Positions 1 through 6,140 of a stretch of DNA of 9,534 nt are shown piece by piece; the stretch's first letter is position 1; every line of letters begins with the position of its first letter. The notes under the pieces are model-generated. The model saw nothing but the letters and a program-made list of their open reading frames with translations, made no database searches and was not told the origin of the DNA. Made by a program: the position numbers and the translations under genes. Source of the DNA: Ruminococcus sp. (GTDB taxonomy: Bacteria > Bacillota > Clostridia > Oscillospirales > Ruminococcaceae); the NCBI GenBank assembly GCA_003488415.1, contig DNLQ01000145.1:1-9534 (forward strand), given 5' to 3'.

Positions 1-866
1 ACAGCGGCGGCTTCCAGGTGTTCTCACTCTCCCAGCTCCGCAAGATCAAGGAGGAGGGCGTCTACTTCGCCTCACATATCGACGGAAAACGTATCTTCAT
101 GGGCCCCGAGGAAAGTATGCAGATACAGTCAAATCTCGGTTCTACCATCGCTATGGCTTTCGATGAGTGTATCGAGAACCCTGCGCCAAGAAGATACGTC
201 GAGAACTCGATCGAAAGAACTACACGCTGGCTGATCCGCTGTAAGGACGAAATGGCAAGGCTCAACAGCCTGCCGGATACCATCAATCCTCATCAGCTGC
301 TCTTCGGCATTAACCAGGGTTCTACCTACGACGACCTGCGAATAAAACATATGGAGGACATTGCTGCCCTCGACCTCGACGGTTACGCTATCGGCGGTCT
401 TGCCGTCGGTGAGGCTACTGCCGAGATGTACCGCATTATAGACGTGGTGGAGCCGTATATGCCTGTGAACAAGCCCCGCTACCTTATGGGTGTGGGTACT
501 CCCTCCAATATCATCGAGGCTGTGGCAAGAGGTATTGATATGTTCGACTGCGTTATGCCAAGCAGAAACGCCCGTCACGCTACAGTATTCACCTGGAACG
601 GGATCATGCACCTTGCAAACAAGTGCTATGAGACCGATCCAAGACCGCTCGACGAGCAGTGCGACTGCCCTACCTGCAAAAACTTCTCCCGGGCTTACCT
701 CAGACACCTCTTCAAGGCTCATGAGCAGCTCGCCGGCAGACTCGCCGTTCAGCATAACCTCTACTTTTATAATACCCTCACCGAAAAAATACGTGAGGCT
801 ATCGACGAAGACCGCTTCGAGCAGTTCCGTGGAAAGTACTCCAGACTCCTCGCTGCAAGGATATGA
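1..866 (+). CDS. tgt: tRNA-guanine transglycosylase, 5'-truncated by window edge
   Basis: Queuosine biosynthesis enzyme that swaps guanine at tRNA wobble position 34 for the preQ1 base, in the cytoplasm. The reading frame is already open at base 3 and starts with SGGFQVFSL, a substrate-pocket motif of the family, so roughly the first 90 residues of a ~375-residue protein lie outside the window. The GTG at 18 is an internal valine, not the start. Visible landmarks are FGINQGS and GGLAVGE, then MFDCVMPSRNARHA, whose Asp (codon 546-548) corresponds to the catalytic nucleophile. The zinc site is complete: CxCxxC (codons 660, 666, 675) and a His 26 residues later (753-755). The C-terminus is intact, ending at TGA 864-866, and is followed by a terminator. 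The upstream partner is often queA, but it cannot be seen here. Identification is secure. Confidence 0.96.
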   Translation, partial: SGGFQVFSLSQLRKIKEEGVYFASHIDGKRIFMGPEESMQIQSNLGSTIAMAFDECIENPAPRRYVENSIERTTRWLIRCKDEMARLNSLPDTINPHQLLFGINQGSTYDDLRIKHMEDIAALDLDGYAIGGLAVGEATAEMYRIIDVVEPYMPVNKPRYLMGVGTPSNIIEAVARGIDMFDCVMPSRNARHATVFTWNGIMHLANKCYETDPRPLDEQCDCPTCKNFSRAYLRHLFKAHEQLAGRLAVQHNLYFYNTLTEKIREAIDEDRFEQFRGKYSRLLAARI

Positions 867-886
867 TCCGATACAAATAATACCCT

Positions 887-922
887 GTTGGAGCTGACTG
901 TGTTCAGCTCCAACATTTTATT
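887..922 (+). terminator. Rho-independent terminator after tgt
   Basis: A perfect 11-bp stem, GTTGGAGCTGA (887-897) with TCAGCTCCAAC (904-914), has a 6-nt loop and is followed by ATTTTATT. It sits 20 nt after the tgt stop codon. The tail is interrupted by A, so some readthrough into the next gene is plausible; I see no separate promoter between this hairpin and that gene. Confidence 0.85.
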
Positions 923-938
923 CCATAGGAGGTAATTG

Positions 939-1583
939 ATGACTTTAGCTATTTTCGATCTTGACGGTACTATCGCCGATACTCTTGCCGATCTCGCAGA
1001 TGCCACTAACTACGGACTCAGATCTCTCGGATGCCCGGAGCATGACTACGAGTCCTATCGCTATTTCGTGGGAAACGGCGCTCTGAAACTGTGCGAAAGA
1101 GCACTCCCGCAGGACAGAAAGACGGAATCTGCTGTCCTCCTTGATATGTTCAGGGAATACTACAACGCTCACCTTCTCGACAAGACAGCTCTCTATGACG
1201 GCATCAGGGAGTCTTTGAACGCCCTCAGCCACAGCGGGATCCTGCTCGCCGTCGCTACCAACAAGCCTCAGGACGCTGCAAGAAAGCTCGTCTCAGTCCT
1301 GCTCCCGGACACTGATTTCGTGAGAGTTCTCGGCGGCTGTGAGGAGCGTCCGAAGAAGCCGGATCCTGCGGTCATCTCCGAGATACTTGCCGCTGCTCCG
1401 GACTGCGATAAAATATATATGATAGGCGACAGCAATGTGGATATACGCACTGCTAAAAATGCCGGACTGATCTCCGTAGGCTGCGCCTGGGGATTCCGTG
1501 GACGGCAGGAGCTTGAGAAAGAGGATGCCGACTTCATCGCTGAGTCTCCGGCAGATATCACTGATATCATACTCGGCAGATAA
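939..1583 (+). CDS. HAD-superfamily hydrolase, phosphoglycolate phosphatase-like
   Basis: A 214-residue haloacid dehalogenase-type phosphatase. Motif I is FDLDGT (Asp7 nucleophile, Asp9 acid/base), motif II is ATNKP (Thr108 region), motif III is the Lys of KKPDP (139-142), and motif IV is MIGDSNVDI (Asp164, Asp168, Mg2+ ligands). The segment between motifs I and II (about 15-85) is the small helical cap of the Gph/PGP group, so 2-phosphoglycolate or a similar small phosphoester is the likely substrate. HAD substrate calls from sequence alone are weak, so no symbol is assigned. The ATG at 939 is preferred to the in-frame TTG at 936 because AGGAGG (927-932) then lies 6 nt away rather than 3. 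It follows the tgt terminator almost directly and probably depends on readthrough or a promoter inside tgt. A strong terminator follows. Confidence 0.9.
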   Translation: MTLAIFDLDGTIADTLADLADATNYGLRSLGCPEHDYESYRYFVGNGALKLCERALPQDRKTESAVLLDMFREYYNAHLLDKTALYDGIRESLNALSHSGILLAVATNKPQDAARKLVSVLLPDTDFVRVLGGCEERPKKPDPAVISEILAAAPDCDKIYMIGDSNVDIRTAKNAGLISVGCAWGFRGRQELEKEDADFIAESPADITDIILGR

Positions 1584-1585
1584 CA

Positions 1586-1625
1586 GAAAAAGCCTTTCCC
1601 ATTCCGGGAAAGGCTTTCCTTGTTG
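1586..1625. terminator. Bidirectional terminator between convergent genes
   Basis: A 12-bp perfect stem, AAAGCCTTTCCC (1589-1600) with GGGAAAGGCTTT (1606-1617), has a 5-nt loop. The plus strand continues TCCTTGTTGT and the minus strand ends in a TTTTT run, so the hairpin can end transcripts from both the phosphatase gene (stop at 1583) and the facing transporter gene (stop at 1635). The minus-strand tail is the better of the two. Confidence 0.88.
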
Positions 1626-1634
1626 TATCATATT

Positions 1635-2255
1635 TCAGTTCTCAGCCTTTTTCTCTGCTGAGATCAGCTTTGCTTTATAAAGTGCGGTTCCGATCGCACC
1701 GGCTATCAATGTACTTGCTGCCATTTCAGTCACAGCATTGATCCCTACAAACGCTACTACGAAAGGAATAAAGCTCTTGCCTTTCATAAGTCCCTGTACG
1801 TATTCCGTATTTCCGAAGAGCAGTACCAGTGCGCCCATGAAGAAGAGCGTGTTAAGGAACGCTGAGAAAAATCCGGTTACGAAGCTGGCTACGCTTACGT
1901 TTGAGACCTTTGATGTTCCCTTGAAGATAAGACCTACAAGGAATCCGTCAAGTGCTCTGGGGACAAAGCGCTGTACAAATGCCAGGAAGGGATTGATGCC
2001 TGCAAGTGTAGCACCCATTCCGCTGGGGATACCGATACCGTAACACTGAAGGAAGCTGAAAAGTCCGAATACAGATCCTACGATGAGTCCACCTGTAGGT
2101 CCAATGGCAATTGCAGCAATAGCTATCGGTATTATGTTCAGCGTGATGACCAGCGGTCCGACAGGTATCGAACCCAAAGGCGTGAAGCAGAACATCACTA
2201 CGACAGCCGACAAAAGTCCTAACAGTACCAGTGACTTTGTGTCCATTTTTTTCAT
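1635..2255 (-). CDS. ECF transporter substrate-binding (S) component, PanT-like
   Basis: A 206-residue integral membrane protein with about six hydrophobic segments, the usual size of an energy-coupling-factor S component, which captures a vitamin and docks on a shared EcfT-EcfA-EcfA' motor. The first membrane segment holds GLLSA (residues 13-17), a GxxxA version of the small-residue motif used to contact EcfT. Next come TPLGSIPVG, a Pro in ITLNIIPIAIAAIAIGPTGG, then GSVFGLFSF and NPFLAFVQRFVPRALDGF; this order resembles pantothenate S components (PanT), but substrate assignment is uncertain. It lacks the RVSEALT-type signature I associate with QueT. No EcfA or EcfT genes are nearby, as in group II systems where one motor serves many S components. 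Start MKKMD: GGAGG (2266-2270 on plus) lies 10 nt upstream, slightly far; Met4 is an alternative. It has its own promoter and terminator. Confidence 0.85.
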   Translation of the reverse strand: MKKMDTKSLVLLGLLSAVVVMFCFTPLGSIPVGPLVITLNIIPIAIAAIAIGPTGGLIVGSVFGLFSFLQCYGIGIPSGMGATLAGINPFLAFVQRFVPRALDGFLVGLIFKGTSKVSNVSVASFVTGFFSAFLNTLFFMGALVLLFGNTEYVQGLMKGKSFIPFVVAFVGINAVTEMAASTLIAGAIGTALYKAKLISAEKKAEN

Positions 2256-2280
2256 ATTTTATTTTCCTCCTTGTTATTAT

Positions 2281-2293
2281 TCCCGTTAAGGGA
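2281..2293 (-). promoter_or_regulatory. Small inverted repeat in the transporter leader
   Basis: TCCC-gttaa-GGGA lies between the inferred transcript start (about 2304) and the ribosome binding site of the ECF S component gene. It could be a repressor site or a weak hairpin. It is short and may be chance. Confidence 0.25.
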
Positions 2294-2310
2294 TACAATA
2301 CAACATAGTC

Positions 2311-2339
2311 ATTGTAGCAGATATTTCCTGATTTGTCAA
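2311..2339 (-). promoter_or_regulatory. Sigma-A type promoter for the ECF S component
   Basis: On the minus strand, TTGACA (2339-2334) and TACAAT (2316-2311) are separated by exactly 17 bp. The inferred start near 2304 gives a ~48-nt leader ahead of the GGAGG site, too short for most riboswitch classes. The promoter lies downstream of the pectate lyase terminator, so the transporter is an independent transcription unit. Confidence 0.85.
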
Positions 2340-2363
2340 TACCTTTATGAAAAAATATCCAGA

Positions 2364-2399
2364 ATAAAAGTTTATCCCCTGCTAACACAGGGGATAAAC
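2364..2399 (-). terminator. Terminator of the pectate lyase gene
   Basis: A perfect 12-bp stem, GTTTATCCCCTG (2370-2381) with CAGGGGATAAAC (2388-2399), has a 6-nt loop. On the minus strand it is followed by TTTTATTC. It lies 45 nt after the pectate lyase stop codon and separates that gene from the transporter promoter. Confidence 0.88.
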
Positions 2400-2444
2400 C
2401 GTTTCCTGACGAATATATATTCATCAGTATTCTATTTTATGCAG

Positions 2445-5093
2445 TTACATATGCAGCGGAAGCTCCGCCCTGTCTATCAGTCCTGCATCTACCTTCTGGA
2501 TAGTTATTGCATCTGTTCCGGTGAGTCCGGGAACTCCGTCAATGTCAGCGCAGTACTGGCGGAACTCGTCAAGGGGATACTTTGCCTTGTTTGCTGTATA
2601 CTGGAGTACTGCCACCGCATCTGCCACATTCACAGTGTCATCTCCGTTTGCATCCCCGTATACTATCTTCTTTGGCTCTGTTTCAGACGCTGAAGTCGCA
2701 GGCTCTGTTATCTCTTCAGTCACAGGCTCGGTAACTGCCTCTGTCTCAGGTTCTGCCTGCATTTCGTTTGAGACTGCCATTACGATATAATTCACGCATT
2801 GGTAGGTCTGACCGTTGCTGCCGAGAACGACCTTCTCTCCTGCCTTAACGTCTTTCCTGTACATCATAAAGGTAACGTTATTGTCCGATGTGCAGAGAGT
2901 CCGCATAAGCGTATAGTCGCTGAGCCACTGCGGTACGTTCTCCACACGGCTGTCAAGTCCTACATAAAGCGACATATCACTTCCGGCTGTAAAGGATGCT
3001 GCATCACCGGTCGTCCCCTTTGCATCGCAGGAGGTCAGCAGTATCTCAGCTCCTGCAAGATCCGATTGAAGCTCCGCTATCCTGAAGTCCCTGTCACCGA
3101 ATATCAGCGAACCTACGGCTGCGTCAGGCTCTATTTCCCATGAAGCCGGATCTGCCTGTTCTGTTACCTCAACGTCCCTGAACAGCTTTCCGCTCAGCGG
3201 CACAGCGTCCTTTCCGAACACAAAGCTGTCCATATTCAGCAGATACCCTTCGCCGCCTGTAAACCTTATATAAAGGTCATGTACTCCCCTGATCTCCGAT
3301 ATGCCCCAGGTGATGTCCTGATAGTCGGTAAAGCCTGATGTGCCCCTGAACTTCACCTTCGCTGCCGGAGATGCAGTCGGGCTGTCAGTGCATATCTCTA
3401 TTTCAGCCGGATTTCCCGACGCTCTTGCTGTGAAGCTGTGTGCGCCGTCATCAAAATCCACCTTGCGGAACATGATCCAGTCGCCGTTCTCAACGAACCC
3501 TATATTCTTCATGCCCGACTCACTCTCTTCAACTCTGATGCCCTCCTGGGATGAGTGAGCCTCAGCCTGGATAGTCTCAAAGGCTGATATCGCCGGAACG
3601 GGTACGGACGGCTCCGAGCTTTCCGGTGAGAGCTGCACTACACCCTCGGGGAAGGAGTCAACGGTCAGGTCATTGATGTAGTACTCTATGTTCATATAGC
3701 CCTGTCCGCAGTAGTCTCCGGAATAGTCTCCGGGATCGGTGGGATCAAGTCCTCTTGCAAGCTCCCAGGCATCGTCCATGCCGTCGTTATCGGCGTCGGT
3801 GATCTCCTTAACTTTGACCGCTGAGGGATAGGTATAGGTCACTCCGCACTTTATACTGTATTTATCGAGATTGGTAACGGAGGCGTCGTATGCTGATGTT
3901 CCCGAGCATGAACCGGTACCGTTCTTGGCATCCGCTGCACACTGCTGGTCTATGGCAGTCCTCTTGTCAGGTGCGATGCCGTTTCCGACAAAGCTGACAA
4001 CGTGATCGAATGATGCTTCTGCACTCTCGGCTCCCTGTACCGAGGATATATTCTCTCCGCCGGAGTTTATCGCAAAGGGCTGTGCGCTGTAGAGGTTGTC
4101 CTTGGTTATGCCTATGGACTCCTTTACCGTAACGCCCTGCCAGTTATCATTGGTGATGCCGTTGATGCTGCCGTCCTTGTTTATCATGCGGTTTCCGGAA
4201 CAGTACACCTTGAAGTTCTCCGGTTTGGTGGTGCTGTCAACATACATCCAGTGATAGCCTCCGGTTGTGGACTTGCCCGCTTTGAGAGTATTGTTTACGT
4301 AGTTCAGGTGTCCGATAGTACCGTAGGCTGTCTGGTAGCCCCAGTCGTATATGACGTTATTGGTGAAGTCCGCTACCTCAGTACCCGGTACTTTTCCACG
4401 GAAGTTACGGGATACATTGTGGATTATCAGGTTATGGTCAAAGGTGAGTGAACCCTTGCCAAGCATTATTCCGAAGCCGTGAAGCCCCTTCTTGTGACCG
4501 CCCCAGGAGTCTGCCGGGCCCAAAACGGAATACTGCACGGTATAGTTGGTGTTGTTGGAGTAGAGTCCCCATTGTTCATCGGTAGTCCAGCCCATGGAGC
4601 AGTGGTCGATGATAGAATCCGAGCCTGCCGCTCCTCCCCATGCGTCATTTCCGGAGCTTGTCGCTGCATACGGTCCGGGACGTGAGCTTATATACCGGCA
4701 TATAATGTTATTTCCTGACATACCCATTTTATAGTTCTTCAGAGTGATCCCCGAACCGCCGGGTGCTGTCTGTCCGGCTATGGTGATATTGCTCTGGCAG
4801 AGGATATTTCCTTTAAGCTCTATCGTTCCGCTGACATCAAATACCACTATTCTTCCCGACTTGCTGACTGCGTCACGGAATGAGCCTGCACCGCTGTCAT
4901 TAAGATTGGTAACGTGATATACCTCGCCGCCTCTGCCGCCTGTAGCGTATCTGCCTCCGCCTACAGCTCCGGGAAATGCAAGCAGCTTTCCTGCCGCTTC
5001 TGCCTGATTGCTGCCGGGTATCGCCGGAACAGCGGCTGAAAGAGTTACTGCACTTATCATCGCCGCTGCTATCCTTTTCATTCTGTTATCCAT
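2445..5093 (-). CDS. Secreted dockerin-bearing pectate lyase (PL1-like) with CBM6-like module
   Basis: An 882-residue modular enzyme expected to cleave polygalacturonate by beta-elimination outside the cell. Signal peptide: residues 1-33/34 (MKR, hydrophobic stretch, AEA cleavage region). Catalytic parallel beta-helix: about 36-425, with FPGAVGGGRYATGGRGG, the repeat-like NLNDSGAGSFRDA, ITIAGQTAPG, GWTTDEQWG and SRNFRGK, the last probably carrying a substrate or catalytic Arg. A calcium-loop segment DADNDGMDDAWE (433-444) closes it. Residues 504-627 resemble a CBM6/35 carbohydrate-binding module (IQAE, then ENGDWIMF and LNMDSFVF). Residues 640-777 form an unnamed domain. A Thr/Glu/Pro linker (779-808) leads to a dockerin (811-880) that would bind a scaffoldin cohesin, placing the enzyme in a cellulosome. 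Start: ATG 5093 with GGAGG 7 nt upstream; Met5 is less well placed. Transcribed alone from 5320-5348. The PL subfamily and exact pectin substrate are not certain. Confidence 0.93.
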   Translation of the reverse strand: MDNRMKRIAAAMISAVTLSAAVPAIPGSNQAEAAGKLLAFPGAVGGGRYATGGRGGEVYHVTNLNDSGAGSFRDAVSKSGRIVVFDVSGTIELKGNILCQSNITIAGQTAPGGSGITLKNYKMGMSGNNIICRYISSRPGPYAATSSGNDAWGGAAGSDSIIDHCSMGWTTDEQWGLYSNNTNYTVQYSVLGPADSWGGHKKGLHGFGIMLGKGSLTFDHNLIIHNVSRNFRGKVPGTEVADFTNNVIYDWGYQTAYGTIGHLNYVNNTLKAGKSTTGGYHWMYVDSTTKPENFKVYCSGNRMINKDGSINGITNDNWQGVTVKESIGITKDNLYSAQPFAINSGGENISSVQGAESAEASFDHVVSFVGNGIAPDKRTAIDQQCAADAKNGTGSCSGTSAYDASVTNLDKYSIKCGVTYTYPSAVKVKEITDADNDGMDDAWELARGLDPTDPGDYSGDYCGQGYMNIEYYINDLTVDSFPEGVVQLSPESSEPSVPVPAISAFETIQAEAHSSQEGIRVEESESGMKNIGFVENGDWIMFRKVDFDDGAHSFTARASGNPAEIEICTDSPTASPAAKVKFRGTSGFTDYQDITWGISEIRGVHDLYIRFTGGEGYLLNMDSFVFGKDAVPLSGKLFRDVEVTEQADPASWEIEPDAAVGSLIFGDRDFRIAELQSDLAGAEILLTSCDAKGTTGDAASFTAGSDMSLYVGLDSRVENVPQWLSDYTLMRTLCTSDNNVTFMMYRKDVKAGEKVVLGSNGQTYQCVNYIVMAVSNEMQAEPETEAVTEPVTEEITEPATSASETEPKKIVYGDANGDDTVNVADAVAVLQYTANKAKYPLDEFRQYCADIDGVPGLTGTDAITIQKVDAGLIDRAELPLHM

Positions 5094-5315
5094 AATTTTT
5101 CCTCCATATCAGAACATTCCGGAAGACTTTTCCTCTCTTTAACCAATGCCGACTTTACCATTCAGTACAAAATAAGCCTGACATAAATAAATGTGATAAG
5201 CAGATCCCCTGTTTTACAAAGATCCTGCACACCCCGGACTCAGTCCGGGCATGAACGCCCTGCTGCGGTTATTGATGATACATTACAGCAAACGTCAGAT
5301 TTTTCCTGCGTTCAC
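5094..5315 (-). other. Structured 5' leader of the pectate lyase mRNA
   Basis: About 220 nt of leader without a gene. In RNA sense, TGAACGC (5314-5308) pairs perfectly with GCGTTCA (5258-5252), enclosing 49 nt that contain a TGCTG/CAGCA helix. A second hairpin follows at once: CCCGGAC-TGA-GTCCGGG (5249-5233), extendable by CATG/TGTG past a one-base bulge. No U-tract follows, so it is not a simple terminator. It matches no riboswitch consensus that I could recall. The remainder down to GGAGG (5105-5101) is A/T-rich with no clear structure. Confidence 0.5.
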
Positions 5316-5319
5316 TATA

Positions 5320-5348
5320 ATTATAGCATTCTCTATCACGGATTTCAA
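5320..5348 (-). promoter_or_regulatory. Promoter of the pectate lyase gene
   Basis: On the minus strand, TTGAAA (5348-5343) lies 17 bp from TATAAT (5325-5320), and a TG one base before the -10 makes it an extended -10. The inferred start near 5313 coincides with the outer strand of the leader's first helix. Confidence 0.82.
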
Positions 5349-5486
5349 TGAATTATCCTATCAGGATCAGTGGATTTTTCAGCACCATATATCAGCAGGA
5401 TGTGCAGTATAATACACTCAGCCGCAGTCCGGATCACTTTTGTACACAGCTCCTGCGTAAAGATAGTACGAAAATCTTCTTTAGTG

Positions 5487-5515
5487 TTGACGTAATACCG
5501 TCAGAGTGCTATAAT
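5487..5515 (+). promoter_or_regulatory. Promoter of the hpt-permease operon
   Basis: TTGACG (5487-5492), a 17-bp spacer and TATAAT (5510-5515), with TGC before the -10 (extended -10). An inverted repeat, TGACG-taatac-CGTCA (5488-5503), overlaps the -35 and the spacer and could be a repressor operator. The inferred start is near 5522. Sequence 5349-5486 upstream has no gene I can support. Confidence 0.85.
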
Positions 5516-5530
5516 AAATGTATGATTCTG

Positions 5531-5557
5531 CGGTGCTGTACAAGACATCCGGCACCG
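5531..5557 (+). other. Leader hairpin before hpt
   Basis: CGGTGCTG (5531-5538) pairs with CGGCACCG (5550-5557), an 8-bp stem including one G-U pair, with an 11-nt loop. It ends 9 nt before the ribosome binding site at 5567. There is no U-tract. It could affect translation or mRNA stability. It does not resemble a purine riboswitch. Confidence 0.45.
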
Positions 5558-5578
5558 ACTAATAATGAGGTGGTATTT

Positions 5579-6139
5579 ATGGAAAACATCAGCTTGGAGG
5601 AATACAGGAACGGTATCAAAAAAGTGATATTCAGCCCCGGAGAGATCAGCAGTAAGATCTCAGAAGCCGGAAAGTATATCGACTCCTGCTACACAGGCTC
5701 TCCCATTCTGCTCGTAAGCATTCTCAAAGGCTCATTTATCTTTCTCGCAGATCTGTGCAGAGCTGTGACCGTCCCCTGTGAGATCGCTTTCATGGCTGCA
5801 AAAAGCTACTATCAGGGAACAGAGTCCTCAGGTGTCGTTAATATCACCATGGACATACAGCAGGATATTTCCGGACGTGACGTTATCATCGTGGAGGATA
5901 TCATCGACACCGGACGTACTCTCAACGACGTACTGAAGCTGCTGCGCACCCGTAAACCTGCTTCACTCAGAGTCGTTACTCTCCTGGACAAGCCCGAAAG
6001 ACGTGTGGTAAAGCTGGAAGCAGATTACTCCCTCTTCACCATACCCGATTACTTCGTCATAGGCTACGGTCTGGATCATAACGAATACTACCGCAGTCTC
6101 CCCTGCATCGCTGAATTTAACGTAAATAAGGAGAATTGA
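5579..6139 (+). CDS. hpt: Hypoxanthine phosphoribosyltransferase
   Basis: Purine-salvage enzyme, 186 residues, that joins hypoxanthine (often also guanine) to PRPP to give IMP or GMP in the cytoplasm. The PRPP loop VIIVEDIIDTGRT (102-114) carries the acidic pair Glu106-Asp107 and the catalytic Asp110. LKGSF (49-53) matches the pyrophosphate-binding loop, and YFVIGYGLDHNEYYR (158-172) is the base-binding and C-terminal signature, with Asp166 in the purine pocket. The frame is open back to 5348, but the promoter at 5487-5515 and the GAGGTGG site (5567-5573), 5 nt before ATG 5579, fix this start and give the normal family length. Its last codons contain the AAGGAG site of the purine permease gene, which starts 1 nt after the stop. 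The two are surely cotranscribed and probably coupled in translation. Confidence 0.95.
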   Translation: MENISLEEYRNGIKKVIFSPGEISSKISEAGKYIDSCYTGSPILLVSILKGSFIFLADLCRAVTVPCEIAFMAAKSYYQGTESSGVVNITMDIQQDISGRDVIIVEDIIDTGRTLNDVLKLLRTRKPASLRVVTLLDKPERRVVKLEADYSLFTIPDYFVIGYGLDHNEYYRSLPCIAEFNVNKEN

Positions 6140-6140
6140 T

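Noticed and set aside
129..755. Long open frame on the minus strand across tgt
   Set aside because: It lies wholly inside tgt on the other strand, has no recognisable domain and no ribosome binding site, and tgt is certain.
18..866. GTG at 18 as the start of tgt
   Set aside because: The codons before it (SGGFQ) are conserved family sequence in the same frame, so the gene simply enters from outside the window.
2256..2304. preQ1 riboswitch or QueT transporter linked to the nearby tgt gene
   Set aside because: The leader lacks the preQ1 aptamer pattern, the protein lacks QueT signatures, and the gene is on the opposite strand in its own unit.
5252..5315. Cyclic-di-GMP riboswitch ahead of the pectate lyase gene
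   Set aside because: A few bases (GGAAAAA) recall GEMM-type RNAs, but the conserved cores I remember are missing.
5408..5413. TATAAT on the plus strand as another hpt promoter
   Set aside because: No -35 element at 15-19 bp, and a far better promoter lies at 5487-5515.
5348..5578. In-frame 77-residue N-terminal extension of Hpt
   Set aside because: The operon promoter lies inside it, the ribosome binding site is at 5567, and the extension resembles nothing in the family.
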